Part shown: positions 31,166 through 42,927 of the stretch, in pieces
Position numbering within the stretch: the first letter of the stretch is position 1
Layout of the letters: each line of letters begins with the position of its first letter
NCBI GenBank assembly: GCA_023614405.1
Contig: CM042694.1
Span: forward strand, 88,953,285 to 89,017,284
DNA: 64,000 nucleotides
Direction: 5' to 3'
Source of the DNA: Avena insularis
Taxonomy: Eukaryota; Streptophyta; Magnoliopsida; Poales; Poaceae
Made by a program: the position numbers and the translations under genes
Notes under the pieces: model-generated
What the model saw: only the letters and a program-made list of their open reading frames with translations
What the model was told of the DNA's origin: nothing
The model's database searches: none

Positions 31166-31995
31166 GTAGACGTTACATGACCTCGAAGACCTCGAAGTGA
31201 TGGATCCCTAGAAGAGGAACTCGTAACAGGACTTAGTGAAGTACTAGGAATCCGATGTCCACCGCCAGAGCAAAGAGTCTGGCTCGGCAGTCAGCCCGAA
31301 TTCACTGAGTCCATATCCAAAGCTGCACATACTGCTATAGGGCAAGATGACTCAGGTGCCCTACATGTCAGTGATCCACCTGTGCTCCAGTAGCGCCTCT
31401 CGGACTATCATGCGCTTCCTAGCGTGCTTGGGTATATGTGTGAAAAGTATCAGCGCCATCTCCTCGATGGTCTGCATGTCTAGCCACCAATCGAGCCAGG
31501 ACAGCGGCGTGTCCCTGTCACCGACTCTCATCATGGTGGAGGCATCGAACACCTACAACTCCTTCTCCGAGAAGTGCATGTCCAGGTCGCGCCAAGGTCA
31601 CAGCTGGTCCATCCTCATCCTCCAAATCCAAAGCTTGCGAAGGATGATCGTAGTTCGGGCAAGGTCGGGGACCCCTAAGACTCCCAGGTGCTTCGGTCTG
31701 CTCACTCTCTCCCAATTGACATGACAATGGCTACCCTTGGCCTCTCCCCTCCCAGCCCATAGGAAGCTCTGTGATATTTTCTAGATCTTCTTGAGAGTTT
31801 GCTTGTTAAGCCCCAACACGATGATCTAGTGTAGAGGGATCGCCATGAGAACCGACTTAACAAGCGTAAGGTGCCTAGCCTTTGCCATCATGGCAGCTTT
31901 CCAAGTCGACAGCCTCTTCGCGATGCTATCCACCAGAGGTTGAGCACCACCATAGAAACCCTTCGTAGAGATAGGGGATCCCCAGGTACATGACC
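31166..31995 (-). pseudogene. LINE ORF2 fragment: end of reverse transcriptase and downstream region
   Basis: Minus-strand translation gives phrases characteristic of plant L1-type ORF2 after the polymerase core. They include an YLGIP-like stretch near 31990, IAKRL and AMMAKARHL, a CHVNWERVSRPKHLGVLG segment near 31700, DASTMMRVGDRDTPLSW near 31545 and HRWITDM near 31365. Several stops and frameshifts interrupt it. The start and 3' end are missing. The polymerase active site lies outside the fragment. The fragment ends where the candidate target duplication of the neighbouring non-LTR element begins (31165). Confidence 0.8.
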
Positions 31996-32252
31996 GGGAA
32001 AGGCGATAGCCATCATCCTATTGGTATCAACCAACGTTGTTGTTATTTCTTTATCACATTTGCAGCTGATTTAAAATATATGAAAATGAATGAAAAGAGG
32101 AATATAAAGAATGACAGTGTATATTTTCTAGAATGTGGTCCAAGCTACTTATTCTCATATAATGGCATGAAATTTATTGCTACCCTTTTGCTCTATTTTT
32201 TTTAGCTCTATATACTGGCCCTAGATTAGACGTACCCGGAGTAAGAAGTATT

Positions 32253-32256
<4 letters not shown>

Positions 32257-32318
<62 letters not shown>
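32257..32318. repeat. (AT)31 microsatellite
   Basis: This is an uninterrupted AT dinucleotide run of 62 bp. A second run of about 52 bp lies at 32688-32739. Confidence 0.95.
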
Positions 32319-32320
<2 letters not shown>

Positions 32321-32684
32321 CATATTCATACTACGGGTATAACTACATCCACACGTGTTTCACACTATATAGGCAGTATCTACCATACCAGAAGGTATGT
32401 ACGCGTAGTATGAAGTATATAAAAATATTTGGGCAGTATATATACTATTTTTTTGGTAGTATGTAATTTTTATTCACATACTCCTTTTGTACGTACAAAT
32501 ATGACGGTATTTTACATATATAGTTTAAACTATAGGTGCACTTACAATTTTTTCACCTAACTTGCTTGTAAGTATCTTAGATATAATATATGAACATACT
32601 CAAATAGATAAAGTATTACAAATATTTCCGTAAGGTAGTATATGAGAGGTGGGTGTAGTTACACCCGGGAGTAAGAAGTATTTT

Positions 32685-32687
<3 letters not shown>

Positions 32688-32739
<52 letters not shown>
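32688..32739. repeat. (TA)26 microsatellite
   Basis: This is an uninterrupted TA dinucleotide run with the same 5' flanking phrase as the tract at 32257. Confidence 0.95.
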
Positions 32740-32740
<1 letters not shown>

Positions 32741-33266
32741 TTATCTCTATATTACATGATAGAATAAATATTTTTTGCAGCAACCAGCGATGCTGGTCTT
32801 CAGACGACCATAGCATCATGTGCAGGCTCAGAAAGCTATGAAAGAAATCGAAATTCAGCGGTCTGTAAATAGGAGGATTTCTTGTGGTATTTAGATCACA
32901 TTTAATTTATTAATATCACCCAGACTTGCTCCTAGAGTCCTTGCCCAGTGATGAATAAAAATGGTGAGGTGCTCCTCCTACAATTCATGCTCCTTTTAAT
33001 GAAAAGTTTAATAGTACTTTTATTGGTAAGCTTAAGATAAAGTATAGTACTCCTATTTGCACTTTTACCTTCTGATCAGATTAAGTCTACAACAAAACAA
33101 AGAGGAAGAGCTGCCTCGGAATAAGAGGGCATATATAGTAGGAGGCAAGCCACTTTAGATACAAACTAAGAACCAAGCTCCGAAAACAGCGTGAACGCAG
33201 AATCAACAGAAGGAGGAGCAACTGACGAACCACCGCCTCCACCGAGCTCAACATCACCTGTAAAAC

Positions 33267-33639
33267 ATGTCGAAGTACCTCTGCCGCACGCCGGATAAGT
33301 GAGACATCAAGGGGTGGCTTCACGACGCATAGTTGGCATAGCTCGCCATCAACATGGAGCCACTAAACCTGTAAGCCACTTTTCCCCAAAACTGAAAACT
33401 GAAACATATCTGCATTACGTATCGGACCATCATGTGGATGAGTTGGCTAACGCACTGGTGTATGTTGCATGTTGCAGAAGTAGTACCTGGTGGTGTCGTG
33501 GGACTTGGACCCGAACTCAATAGGCTCATTCTCGTGCAACCTGGCGGGGAAACCAGCGAACGTGTGCGAGAGGTTCTTGGCGCCGAGGGAAGATGCTACT
33601 GTACTTGGCCGGGGAGGTGGCCAACCTGGATCAGCTGAG
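33267..33639 (+). pseudogene. Unrecognised gene fragment with splice-like signals and stops
   Basis: From the ATG at 33267 a short exon-like frame (MSKYLCRTPDK) meets three in-frame stops before CTAAACCT|GTAAGCC at about 33371. After an acceptor-like GCATGTTGCAG near 33477 a second stretch reads YLVVSWDLDPNSIGSF, then CNLAGKPANVCERF and LAPREDATV. The composition looks like real protein, but I cannot name the family. It is most likely a decayed gene copy. Confidence 0.35.
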
Positions 33640-33813
33640 CACGGTATAGGGACAGGGACAGGGACGGGGACGGGGGCGGTGGCAGGCGCGCCGTGCCTAT
33701 GACATGAGGGTCGGGCCTCTGTCCGTGCGCTGCTCCAGCAGCAGGGCAGTCACCTTCAAATATGTGAGTCATATGGATGGTGCCAAGGGGATTCTTTTTC
33801 TGATCATCATATA

Positions 33814-34070
33814 CTCCCTCCGTCCGCAAATAAGTGTACTTCTAGCTTTATCCTAAGTCAAACTTTAATACGTTTGACTAACTTTTTAAGACAACGTACC
33901 AATATTTATGACAGTAAATTAATGTCATTAGATTTATTTTAAAATCTAGTTTTACAATATGTAAATTTCATGTAATATATGTTTTTTTATTTCTTTATAA
34001 AGTTAGTCAAATTTCGTTATCTTTGACTTAGGCAAAAGCTAGATGTACACTTATTTGCGGACGGAGGGAG
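33814..34070. mobile_element. Stowaway-type MITE with near-perfect long inverted ends
   Basis: CTCCCTCCGTCCGCAAATAA at the left is matched exactly by the reverse complement at the right end (TTATTTGCGGACGGAGGGAG). Pairing continues inward past GTGTAC, then TAGCTTT and CCTAAGTCAAA. TA precedes it; CA follows. It is 257 bp and non-coding. The young-looking ends suggest fairly recent activity. Confidence 0.92.
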
Positions 34071-35260
34071 CAGTGGAGAAGCAGCTTACCGCATCGTTGC
34101 TGGGGGACAGGGCTTGCCCCGAGGTGAGCAACTACGTCGGAAAATCAGAGCTCGCTGTCGGCAACCACAACCCTGCAGGACCTGATACACTGGCCATATT
34201 ATAAGATAACCCCAAACCAGCGAAGCAAATCCATACACACATAAGGAGCACAATAAGGAGGTATATGGAATAAACAGACGGTACGCTGCTCCACCTGCAT
34301 GGCGGTCACGATGCAAGCACTGATGCGGTGCAACGGATCTTCGCACCCGGCTTCTCCGACTGCATCGTGTCGTCCTGGTCAGCGTCCGTGTGGTGGCGAG
34401 GCACTTCCACCCGACGCCGCGCTGCCAATTCTAGAGCAGGTGGTCTCCGTCAGTGAGGAAGCCTGACGGTGAAGCCCCCACAAAGTGGTGATGGAAGAGC
34501 TCAGAAGGTCGTGGGAGAGGAGAACTCGGGCGGGGACGAAGTTGGAGCAGGCGGAGTCTAGACAGGAGGAAGAGTCGGTGGTGACGACGCCTCCTCCTCA
34601 ATACCCATCTCCTCCATCTGCAACACATGCTCCTACAGGTTCGTCACCTCTTCCCCGACAGTCACCAACACGAGGTAATGGAGGCAAACGCTGTCGGGTC
34701 TTTCGCCGTCTGTAGGGGCGCTCTGGGCCATGGCGCAGCTGGCATGGGCTTCCGTCGAGCTGCCCAATGGCTGCACGAAGGGGGCAGTGGGGCAGTGGGC
34801 GGCGGCCATTTGGAGGAAGAGAGAAGATGGGAGAAAGGAGAGATAAGGTGCGGCAAGGGAGGGCTGGGCAAAACGGATCCGCTTTCTGGATGGGCACTAC
34901 TTTGACCGAAGCCACCGGTAGCAGAACATGGAAAGAGGGGTTGTGCTTCTTTAACCATGTATTTCAATCGTTGATATTAGATCTAAGAGACCTGCGTAAT
35001 AAAGGTACCGTAGATGTGCAAACTTGCACATCTACAGTGCGTAGGGTGACGTGGATAGCTTCATAGGGAGTTGTAAGGCTCCACTTTCATATATGTAGTT
35101 ATTGGCAAGACCACTCACACTTAAATCGACCATGGGTTCTTTTCTCGCCTAGTGTACAAGTTAGGATCTGTTTTGTCGAGTGTGCTGTATTATTTGCACT
35201 TTATCAAGTGGGATCGGGTGAGCTAAAATTTTGTTGGAGGAGCGTGTGGCGCGTGGGTGT
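34071..35260. other. Intergenic DNA, GC-rich middle, no recognised gene
   Basis: Open frames on both strands between 34430 and 34970 overlap one another and carry only low-complexity Arg/Pro/Ser composition. A perfect 12-bp inverted repeat with a 2-bp loop (GTAGATGTGCAA / TTGCACATCTAC) lies at 35010-35035. Confidence 0.45.
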
Positions 35261-35280
35261 ATACACTATTAGGAAACAGC

Positions 35281-35515
35281 CTATCTGTGGCGCATGAAAA
35301 GGGGACTTCTGTGACGTATATCTTTTGTCGCCACTGTTACCTCGTCACTGATAACTACTTCCTGTGGCGCATATGAAGGAATGCGCCGCAGAAGTTCCAG
35401 ACTTCTGTGGTGCATTCCTTCATATGCGCCACGGAAAGAACTTCTGTGGCGCATTTACGTGTATGCGCCACAGATATGCCATGCGCCACTAACTATATAA
35501 TTATATGCGTCACTG
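35281..35515. repeat. Left subterminal repeat array of the CACTA element
   Basis: At least four TCTGTGGCGCAT-type units and their reverse form ATGCGCCACAGA occur here, often as short hairpins with 5-10 bp loops. In CACTA elements such arrays are the binding sites for the TNPA protein. Confidence 0.9.
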
Positions 35516-35732
35516 ATTGTGTAACATGTATTCGAAATAAAATACTTTCCTGGTGTATAATCAGGTATTTATATAGGATTTATCCAGATGAGTATAAAAT
35601 ACATTGCACAAGTGGTAGATGCATGAAAACCGACATATATATAATACAAACACTTAGAGCCCGATCGAGATACATATATAGTGTCAAGTGCTAAATTTTT
35701 ACACAAGCGCTGAATACAAAGTTCATATCATC

Positions 35733-36020
35733 TCACATTACAAATATGAAGTGGCCACCGCCGCCTACACTAGGATCAATTAGAATACAACTGTGATAAT
35801 GGTGAGCAATAATGGTGAGCAAGAGCATTAGCCCGACCAATATCTTCATCCGGTTCTTCTTCCACAAGTGGTTCCTCCACTTGGCTATCGCCTCCTCTCT
35901 AGTCACGTATCCTTTGTAGATGTTACCGCTGAACTTGTTCACTTGTTTGTGGCAATCCTCACACTCCTCGTAGACTCCTGAAACCCTACCCATGTAGACC
36001 ACATACCACCTCGTCGCCAT
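35733..36020 (-). CDS. Viroplasmin/RNase H1 N-terminal-like domain protein in the CACTA element
   Basis: This is a 95-aa frame from the ATG at 36020 (MATRWYVVYMGRVSG). Residues 4-45 match the pattern of the viroplasmin or RNase H1 N-terminal domain: W-Y-V-V-Y ... G-x-Y ... C ... Q-V ... F-S-G ... Y-K-G-Y ... A. In RNase H1 this module binds RNA-DNA hybrids. Residues about 60-74 (MKILVGLMLLLTIIA) form one likely membrane segment, after a basic stretch (KWRNHLWKKNR). The frame is intact while the neighbouring transposon genes are broken. It could be a separate small gene or the last exon of the upstream CACTA ORF. Its role in the element is unknown. I use the earliest ATG; only a TTG lies upstream in frame. 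Confidence 0.7.
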   Translation of the reverse strand: MATRWYVVYMGRVSGVYEECEDCHKQVNKFSGNIYKGYVTREEAIAKWRNHLWKKNRMKILVGLMLLLTIIAHHYHSCILIDPSVGGGGHFIFVM

Positions 36021-36290
36021 CTCTATAGACGACAAGGCATATTAGTAAAAATACAACGAAAAGAATGAATAAAGGGTTCACATCCATATATATATATGTG
36101 TTCATAGATTATAAAACAAAGGATCCATAAACCTAAAAGTTAGATCATCATAGAAGCAATAAGTTCAACGACAGCACGACCACAAGGTAGTTTAAGTCTA
36201 ACAACAATGACCATTTCGACCACGAGATAGTAAAGTTTATGACACACACACACTAATACAGAAAGGTCCATCAAGAATATACACACCGGA

Positions 36291-39200
36291 TCATGCTAGA
36301 GGCACACATCGATCACGATGAAGACTTCCTCTTCTCGGCGGCTTGAGGAACGGTAGATAGCCCTCTTTCATCATCCACGCCCTTGTGTCACCGCCACGGA
36401 GGCGTTCTTCGATCTCCCTCTTACTCAACCCTCTGGCTTGTTGTAGGGCACCGCCCCTTGTGTTGACATCTTCAATGATGATTTGCGACAACTTCATCTA
36501 AATGTGATGGAAGTCTTCTCTAAGATCAGCATCGTCGATTTTCGCCAAAGTTTCGGCCCATCCTCGGAGACTAGATGGCAGCGTTAGGTTATGGCAATCC
36601 CGAACATAGCCTTTAAGGTGATGGAGGACGTAGAAGGCCTCCTTGGCACCAGCAGTCGACTGCTTGACGCAGGGGAAGTCGAGCACGTGCTTGAATACGT
36701 GTTTGCCATCCTTGATACATTCCCCCTATCTACGAAGGTGCATCCCTTCTTGGTGTAGCCCTCGAGAGCCTCATTGAGAACACCCCTTATTCTAGTGTAG
36801 TCTTTCTTCTTCGTCAAACTCCCCGAGTCGAAATACGTGGCTAGCGAATACCTCGGGGCAAGGACGATGAGCGTCGATGTTGTCTCACAACACAATTGGA
36901 ACGGAATGTTGGAAAAAGAGGAAAGGAAAGAAATCTATAAGAAATGCATAAGTTACGGTGACGATGAGCGAGTGTGTGTACTTACTCGGGAAAGAAAGGC
37001 AAAAGAAGTGTGCCCTTCCTCTTGTTGTCCACCATGAACTTCTCGAGGTACGCCGTCGCCTTGGTCCGTGTCTCTGATCCTTCGACCAACTGGTTGTCCC
37101 ACATGTAGTAGGGATCCACTATCGCGATTTCCGGGGTACTTTCTCTCTTGATCGTGAGCGCCAGATTGAGCGCATATAGGCGGACCAAGTTATAGTCCAG
37201 CCGTTTCGTGAGAAACAGCTTGAATATGTCCTCGAACGCTATGAAAAATATATCCGCGGGGGGTTCATCGACGAAGCCCACATCCAATGGCACCTTGGCC
37301 GTGAAAACCGGGTAATTTGGATCGTCCTCTTTAAGAAGGAGGGCCTCTAGTGTCTTGACACCCTCGTGCAAAGTTAACATGGCTCCAACCGCAATGTGGA
37401 TCATATCCGGAGTCAATATCGGATCACCAGCTACATGCACTCGGGGCAAGCCAAATTGTGTGGATGGTACGACGACGGCGTCCTGACCCCGGATCCTCTT
37501 CAGAAGAGGCTGGCTCGCACCCTTCTTATTATTATTACCTCTCTTCCTGTAGTGCTTCTTCTTCACAACAGTGTCAGCCACTGCCATCTGCTCATCAGTC
37601 GCCTTTCGGAGTGTGTTGGGGCTGAAAACCAATCCTGGTTTCTCTTGTGGTGGATCGGCGGCCGGAGTGTGGCATCCCGCAAAAAACCACTACTAGAAAA
37701 TCGCGTTGTTTTTGTGCTATTGCATCATCATGACCGAATGCTCATGTCCTAATGCCACATTGCATTTGAGCATCGTCATCATCATGCATTTGTTTGTCTG
37801 AAACTATTTTTCGAAAACCTATTTTTGTTTTTCTAATTAAGCCCCGTCTTTATTCAAATACAAAACCCGGGTCTCCGGAATATTTTGTTCCGTCTACCAA
37901 CGGTTTACAAACGCCTCGTTTTAAATAATAAAATGTTTCTTTTATTTTTAGGAGGCAGCCAGCCAGACCCGAAAGCCTAGCCGGCCACCTCCAAATTAAA
38001 ACCCTTTCTGTCTAACACCCAACCTTATTCTACCAAATAACCCACCCAGCCTATTCTACCCAGCCCCTCCACCTCACCCCGCCCAATAGCCGCGCGACAC
38101 CTCAGCAACCCCCTCCCTTTTCCCTCCAGCTCACCCAACACACACCACCCACACGCCTCACGCCACACAACACACACACACGCAAGTACCCCGTGGCAGC
38201 AGCGCGCAGCACCCCGCGCCTGCCCTTTTTCCCGCTCACCAACCGCCCGTCCCACGCGTAGACGCGTCTCTCCCGCCTCCTGCCGACCACGCCACCACCT
38301 GGACACCAATCCCAGCGCCATCTGCCTTCCACCCAACCGCCTAGCCCCATCCTATCGCCCACGCCCGTCCTGCTCGCTCTCCTCCTCTTGTCTCTCTCCT
38401 CTCCCCCACCTACCCCCGTCGCCAACCACCGCCGCCTCCCTCGCTTCCTCCCGCGGCCGCCCACGCGAGCCCGCGCCGCCGCCTGGCCCTCTCCTCTCCT
38501 CTAGTCGTCCGGGCCCCTCGCCGGATTCCCATCGCCGCCCTCCGCCGGAGCCGGTCCCGCCACCATCTCCTCCTCGCCTCGCCGCCTCGCGTTGACCGAG
38601 CGCCACGGCCACCTCGACCCCGACAGGCTCCCGGCCGCCTCCCGCCGCGTCCGACCGCCGCTGCCAGGGTCTGCCCTCCTCCTGGGTCCCCTCTCCCGCC
38701 AGCTCCGTCCTCTGCTCCAACCGCCGGCCAGTGCCCCCATCCGCAGCACCGAGCCGCCACGGGAGGCCCTCGACCCAACCTCGTCGCCAGCAGCGCGCCT
38801 CCGCCCCGCGTCAGCGTCGTCGCTGTCGGCTCCGTCTCCTCTGCGGACCGCCCCGCGCCCTTCTCCGGCCGCCGCCGTGACGCCTCGTCCGCCACCGTCG
38901 AGCCGTCCTGGACCTCCTCTCCCCGCGCCTGCAACTCGCTGCCCCGCGAGCCCCACTCCCCACGGCCGCCCTCCTTGTCGCTCTGCAAGCCGCCGTCCCT
39001 GCATTCGCCCCAGCACCGTCGCGTGCTTCCTCGGAGGTTCGTCAGGTGGAGACCTCCTGGCACACAGAGCCCAAGGCACAAGGGCCCCTGTAGCGTACTA
39101 GTACATCGTTGGATGAAAGAAGTTTTGGGTGTCTCTCGGTAGATGGCAGGATCATGTCCACGTGTGGAGATGTACACGATGTTGCACATGTGGTGGCCAA

Positions 39201-42200
39201 GTCGACTCGTGTGAAGCCACCGGAAGATGATCGGAGCTGGACGACAAGGTCCGGGATTGTGCTGCCAAGACCAGCGCCGACAATCGAAGCTCTAAACCCC
39301 AAGATCTCCATCGTATGTGTCGTGTCCAAGACCAAAGCGATGACAAGATCTACCGATGACCGAGAACCCGGACGCCAAAATCCACGACTCGGAGATGCCA
39401 GAACACCAAGTTCGTCGAGACCCTGAAGACCCGTTCCCGGAGGCGAAGTCCGGACCCGATGACCGCCAAGATCACCACCGGAACGACAAGCACTTCACCG
39501 CGGAACGCCAAGTCCTTCTTCCCGGATGCTATAAGATCGTATCTCGAACGCCAAGTCCTTCGACCCCAGGAAAACCAACGACCCGACCAAGATCCGAAGA
39601 CTGAACCCTGGCGCGCCAAGTTCTTCATCCTGGATGCCATGACCGTCTACACGGACCCGAAGACCACCGGTACCCGATCCATTCAGGTTTGCCATCGACG
39701 ACAAGATCAACCGCTTGTAACCCAAGATCTCCATCACGTCGCGACAAGTTCTCCATCTTGGATCCGAACCTCGCCGTCCCCGTCGGACCCTGAGACCGGA
39801 CCCCGAACCCCCGGCAACCAAGATCGTCGAACCCCGATGTGTGAACCTTTCTCGATCCCCTATTTTTATAAATGCTATATATAAAACCTGTCGCATATTA
39901 AATTGTTCATGCATGCATGCTTGTCTGTGGTTTGGGGGCATTATGCCGATTCACCTCATAATTAAATATGGAGTCCATCTGTGGGATATCTTTGTCTTAT
40001 TCCGGACTCCATTTAAATTGGTGTAGCGAACCGATGCCATGTTTCGCCCTGTTAATATAACATTTAAATTGCGGGGTGGTTAAATAACTTGAACCGTGTA
40101 ATTAATTATGGGACCCCGGTTCCGCTTAATATTGCCTAATTGCACCGCATCTGCAGCATATCATAAGCATGCCGGATCTTTTGCGTAGTATTAAATATTG
40201 CATCCGTTGTTTGTTCTAGTGTTTATTTTTTCGCGGATTAGTCTGATGAGTTGAGGCGAGTACCGACAAGTTCTCCGGATATGATCCTTCAGCAGTGTTT
40301 CCCAGGCGAGCATCTCTCCCCCTTCTACCTATTTTGCATTTATAGTCTTATTTCCTCCTGTTGATCTATTGCTATCCGTGTCGCGATGCTTTAGTTTCCG
40401 TACCCCAGTTATATCCCGTGCAGCCTCTATATTGCCTTGGACACCTCCTATTACCTGTTGTTTGGTAGATAGCTGGCCTTGCGAGTCGTAGTTGCTTGCT
40501 CAGGTGCGATCTTGTGTTGGCTAGTACCACAGTTGTTGGAATGCTGGCAGATGTTTTTGGTGGAGAGGCTTATTGGTGAAGTTGTTCATGACTTTAAATA
40601 CAACTATTAAAATGCTAGATATAACTAATGCAGAGGCATCGGTGGGCAATAGATGTTATTTGGTTTTTTCACGCTCACTTGTGTCCCGTAGGACCCCGAG
40701 TACTTGATACCTGTTCCTTGATTTTTCGCACTATCCACATCCGGGAGGCCTTATGGACCCCCCTGAGCCAGAGCTTGATTCATTTCTATTTCTTGGGGCC
40801 ACAAAGTAGTTTGGGGCTTTATTACTATCCTGTACTTATGCCATGCTTTACTGCTTTATTTAAGATTGTGCGTGGAGCACTTTGTCTTATTTTGGATCGT
40901 GGAATGTTTTCGCGGTATCGACAAGCCCAGTCACACTTTCGGGTTCCCAGTCGTTTACAGCCATTGTCACAAACCCTGGGTCCGTTCCGGAGCCGGCTAA
41001 CTTCGTTGTGGGTAGCTTAGTGGGGTGGCCCCCTGAAATATTTCTGAATCCTGTGATCGCTTTGTCGTGAAATCCTCGTTGGGTTTTGAGTTGGTTTTTC
41101 CGAGGTTGATCGAGTGTGTGTTGCTATTTGTGCACCCCTGCAGGATAAAACTTTCTGAAAGCCGTGTCCACGGTTATGGACGACTTGGAGCACAGTATCT
41201 CGATCATAGACAAGCATAACTAAAGTAGTGCTATAAATTTGACTTAATATGTGACTAGTAATCAGCGTCAACTATAACGGAATGGATATTAAAAATGCCA
41301 ACAACTGCTGGATTTGAGTTGTTTGTTATATATGCCTAGTAAGTATTGCAACTCCAATGGAATGCGATAAAAGTGCCAACAACTGCTGGGTTTTGGGATT
41401 CCTCAGGACAATGATATCTGACTAGTAAATGCTCCACCTACCACGGAATGGTTAATTAAAACTGACCACCACTTATGCTATCAGGATGACTCATGCTATC
41501 TATATCTGATTAGTAAGAGCTTCAACTATAAGGGAATGAATAAAACTGTCAACCGTGTGAGTTCCTCGGTTTGACTTCCTCGTTTAGTCTCGAGGGGGAA
41601 ATACCAGGATGGGTTTGTTTGGTGTTAGCTTCAGGTTGGATCCGAATAGGTCTTTCTTATCCCTCTCTGATAACCGCCAGTTGTATCGAGTCTCTATAGG
41701 TTGTTTTGTGCCGCTGCGCTGCCGCTTCAGCCCACCATACCTATGTAGGCGAGAGCCGCCGAATTCTAGCCTCGCCGTGTACTGGCCTCAGTACTGACGC
41801 TCCTCTTTTTTCCTTTGCCCTTTGTCGACACCCCTTTTGTTTTAGCAGGTTTGAGATCGACGTTGTTAGCAGGGTTACCCTTCCGGCTTGGCCTGGGCAG
41901 GGTTATGGACGCCATTGGTTATTTTTCAGGGCTCTTAGCCCCATTTGCACCTTGCACGTAGTCGGACGCTCTATCGTTTCAAGGTGATTTGGATCTTTGT
42001 ATTGTATATCTGTATTCTTGACTCTTTGAGTCGCTGTTGTATATATATATATATATGTTCTGTGGGTCCCATCGAGGACTGTTGTGTAATGTTATTACTT
42101 CGTTTTCCACCCGCACGAAAGTGCCTGGTGGGCGTCCTTGAATCGTTTCTATGCAGGTTTGGCGGAAAGGGCTAAAACTTGCATAGGGCCGATTGGAGGG

Positions 42201-42588
42201 TGTTACACGGAGGCGTCTCTTGAGAAAGACCATGGAAGACGAGGTGTTGCGTGCATGTATTGGGTCGATCAGCTTGATGGTCGTCGCGAGCTGCGAAGGG
42301 TTCTTCATCCACAGAAGGCATATACAATCCTTTGGCGGCGGCGGTGTTGATGAAGTCGTCAACGTTGACCAATTCATCATCATCTTCATGGGTGCCATCA
42401 TGTGGTGGTGGTAGCGGGGGCGACGGAGGTTGCGGCACAACGTCTTTGCCATGTGGCGGTGCACACGCTGCCAAGAGTTGATGGTGACGGCTGGTGGTGG
42501 CGACAACGGCAGCTACTGGCTTCCGAGGTGGTGGCCGGGCGATGATCAGTCGAGAGGTGGCGCCGGTGCTCCCCCCTCCCCCCCGCAA
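36291..42588 (-). pseudogene. CACTA second ORF, 3' part with inactive C48 (Ulp1-like) region, split by a solo LTR
   Basis: Coding pieces on the minus strand lie at about 42208-42588, 36982-37667, then after an intron (donor GTAAGTAC near 36990, acceptor near 36890) about 36291-36890. The frame just right of the solo LTR (ends FHGLSQETPP at the target site) continues directly into the frame left of it (EKPGLVFSPNTLRKA), so one exon was split. The 3' pieces resemble the Ulp1/C48 peptidase-like region of grass CACTA elements (TLIVLAPRYSLATYFDSG, then FPCVKQSTAGAKEAFYVL). Asp and Gln of the expected catalytic set are visible, but the positions of His and Cys seem to be lost. Frameshifts near 36690 and 36495 break the tail. 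Confidence 0.7.
37668..42207 (-). mobile_element. Solo LTR, 4.5 kb, related to the chromovirus LTR
   Basis: It starts TGTGGCATCCCGC and ends GGTGTTACA. A perfect 5-bp duplication CGGAG flanks it at 37663-37667 and 42208-42212. No internal retrotransposon sequence remains, so LTR-LTR recombination is the likely origin. The stretch 40640-41250 is closely similar to 11540-12170 and 21380-22000 of the chromovirus LTRs. The rest has diverged strongly, which marks a different family of the same lineage. The middle (38000-39100) is very GC-rich and yields long but meaningless open frames. In its own direction the LTR reads on the plus strand; I list minus only for its place in the minus-strand host exon. 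Confidence 0.93.
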
Positions 42589-42927
42589 GACGAATCTGGG
42601 TCTTCGTCCATGTCAAGGGCCAGTTTAGCATTCCCCAAGGGTCTTGTGTTCGTCAGCTCTCTGAGGTTGAATGGCGAGGTCCATGTCGTCGCACCCTGGC
42701 AACACCCGAGCCAACCTGACCTTCATCACGTCATCATCCATTGGATTGTTGTGCATCGTGCGGCTCACCGGTTGTATAAGAGTTCCCTTGGCAACATCCT
42801 TCAACTCACCGCCGACATCTTTAAGTAGGAGTACGCAAGAAGTGTCCTGATGCAAAAACATGTTGTTGGGCCTCATGAGACGGCAACAGTCATGCATCAA
42901 AGGCATAAAAGAGATGACGTGCACTAA

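Larger units (their letters stand above)
31996..33266. other. AT-rich intergenic DNA with two AT microsatellites
   Basis: No gene is supported. Two long (AT)n tracts lie at 32257-32318 and 32688-32739. Each is preceded by a similar phrase, ACCCGGAGTAAGAAGTATTT at 32234 and ACCCGGGAGTAAGAAGTATT at 32662. The interval also contains GGGTGTAGTTACACCC (32651-32666), a near-perfect palindrome. Confidence 0.6.

Noticed and set aside
35281..35515. CRISPR-like array of short spaced repeats
   Set aside because: The units are inverted CACTA subterminal motifs at irregular spacing next to a CACTA terminus, in a eukaryotic context.
38025..39189. Glycine/arginine-rich minus-strand frames up to 259 aa
   Set aside because: They lie in the GC-rich centre of a solo LTR and carry only simple composition.
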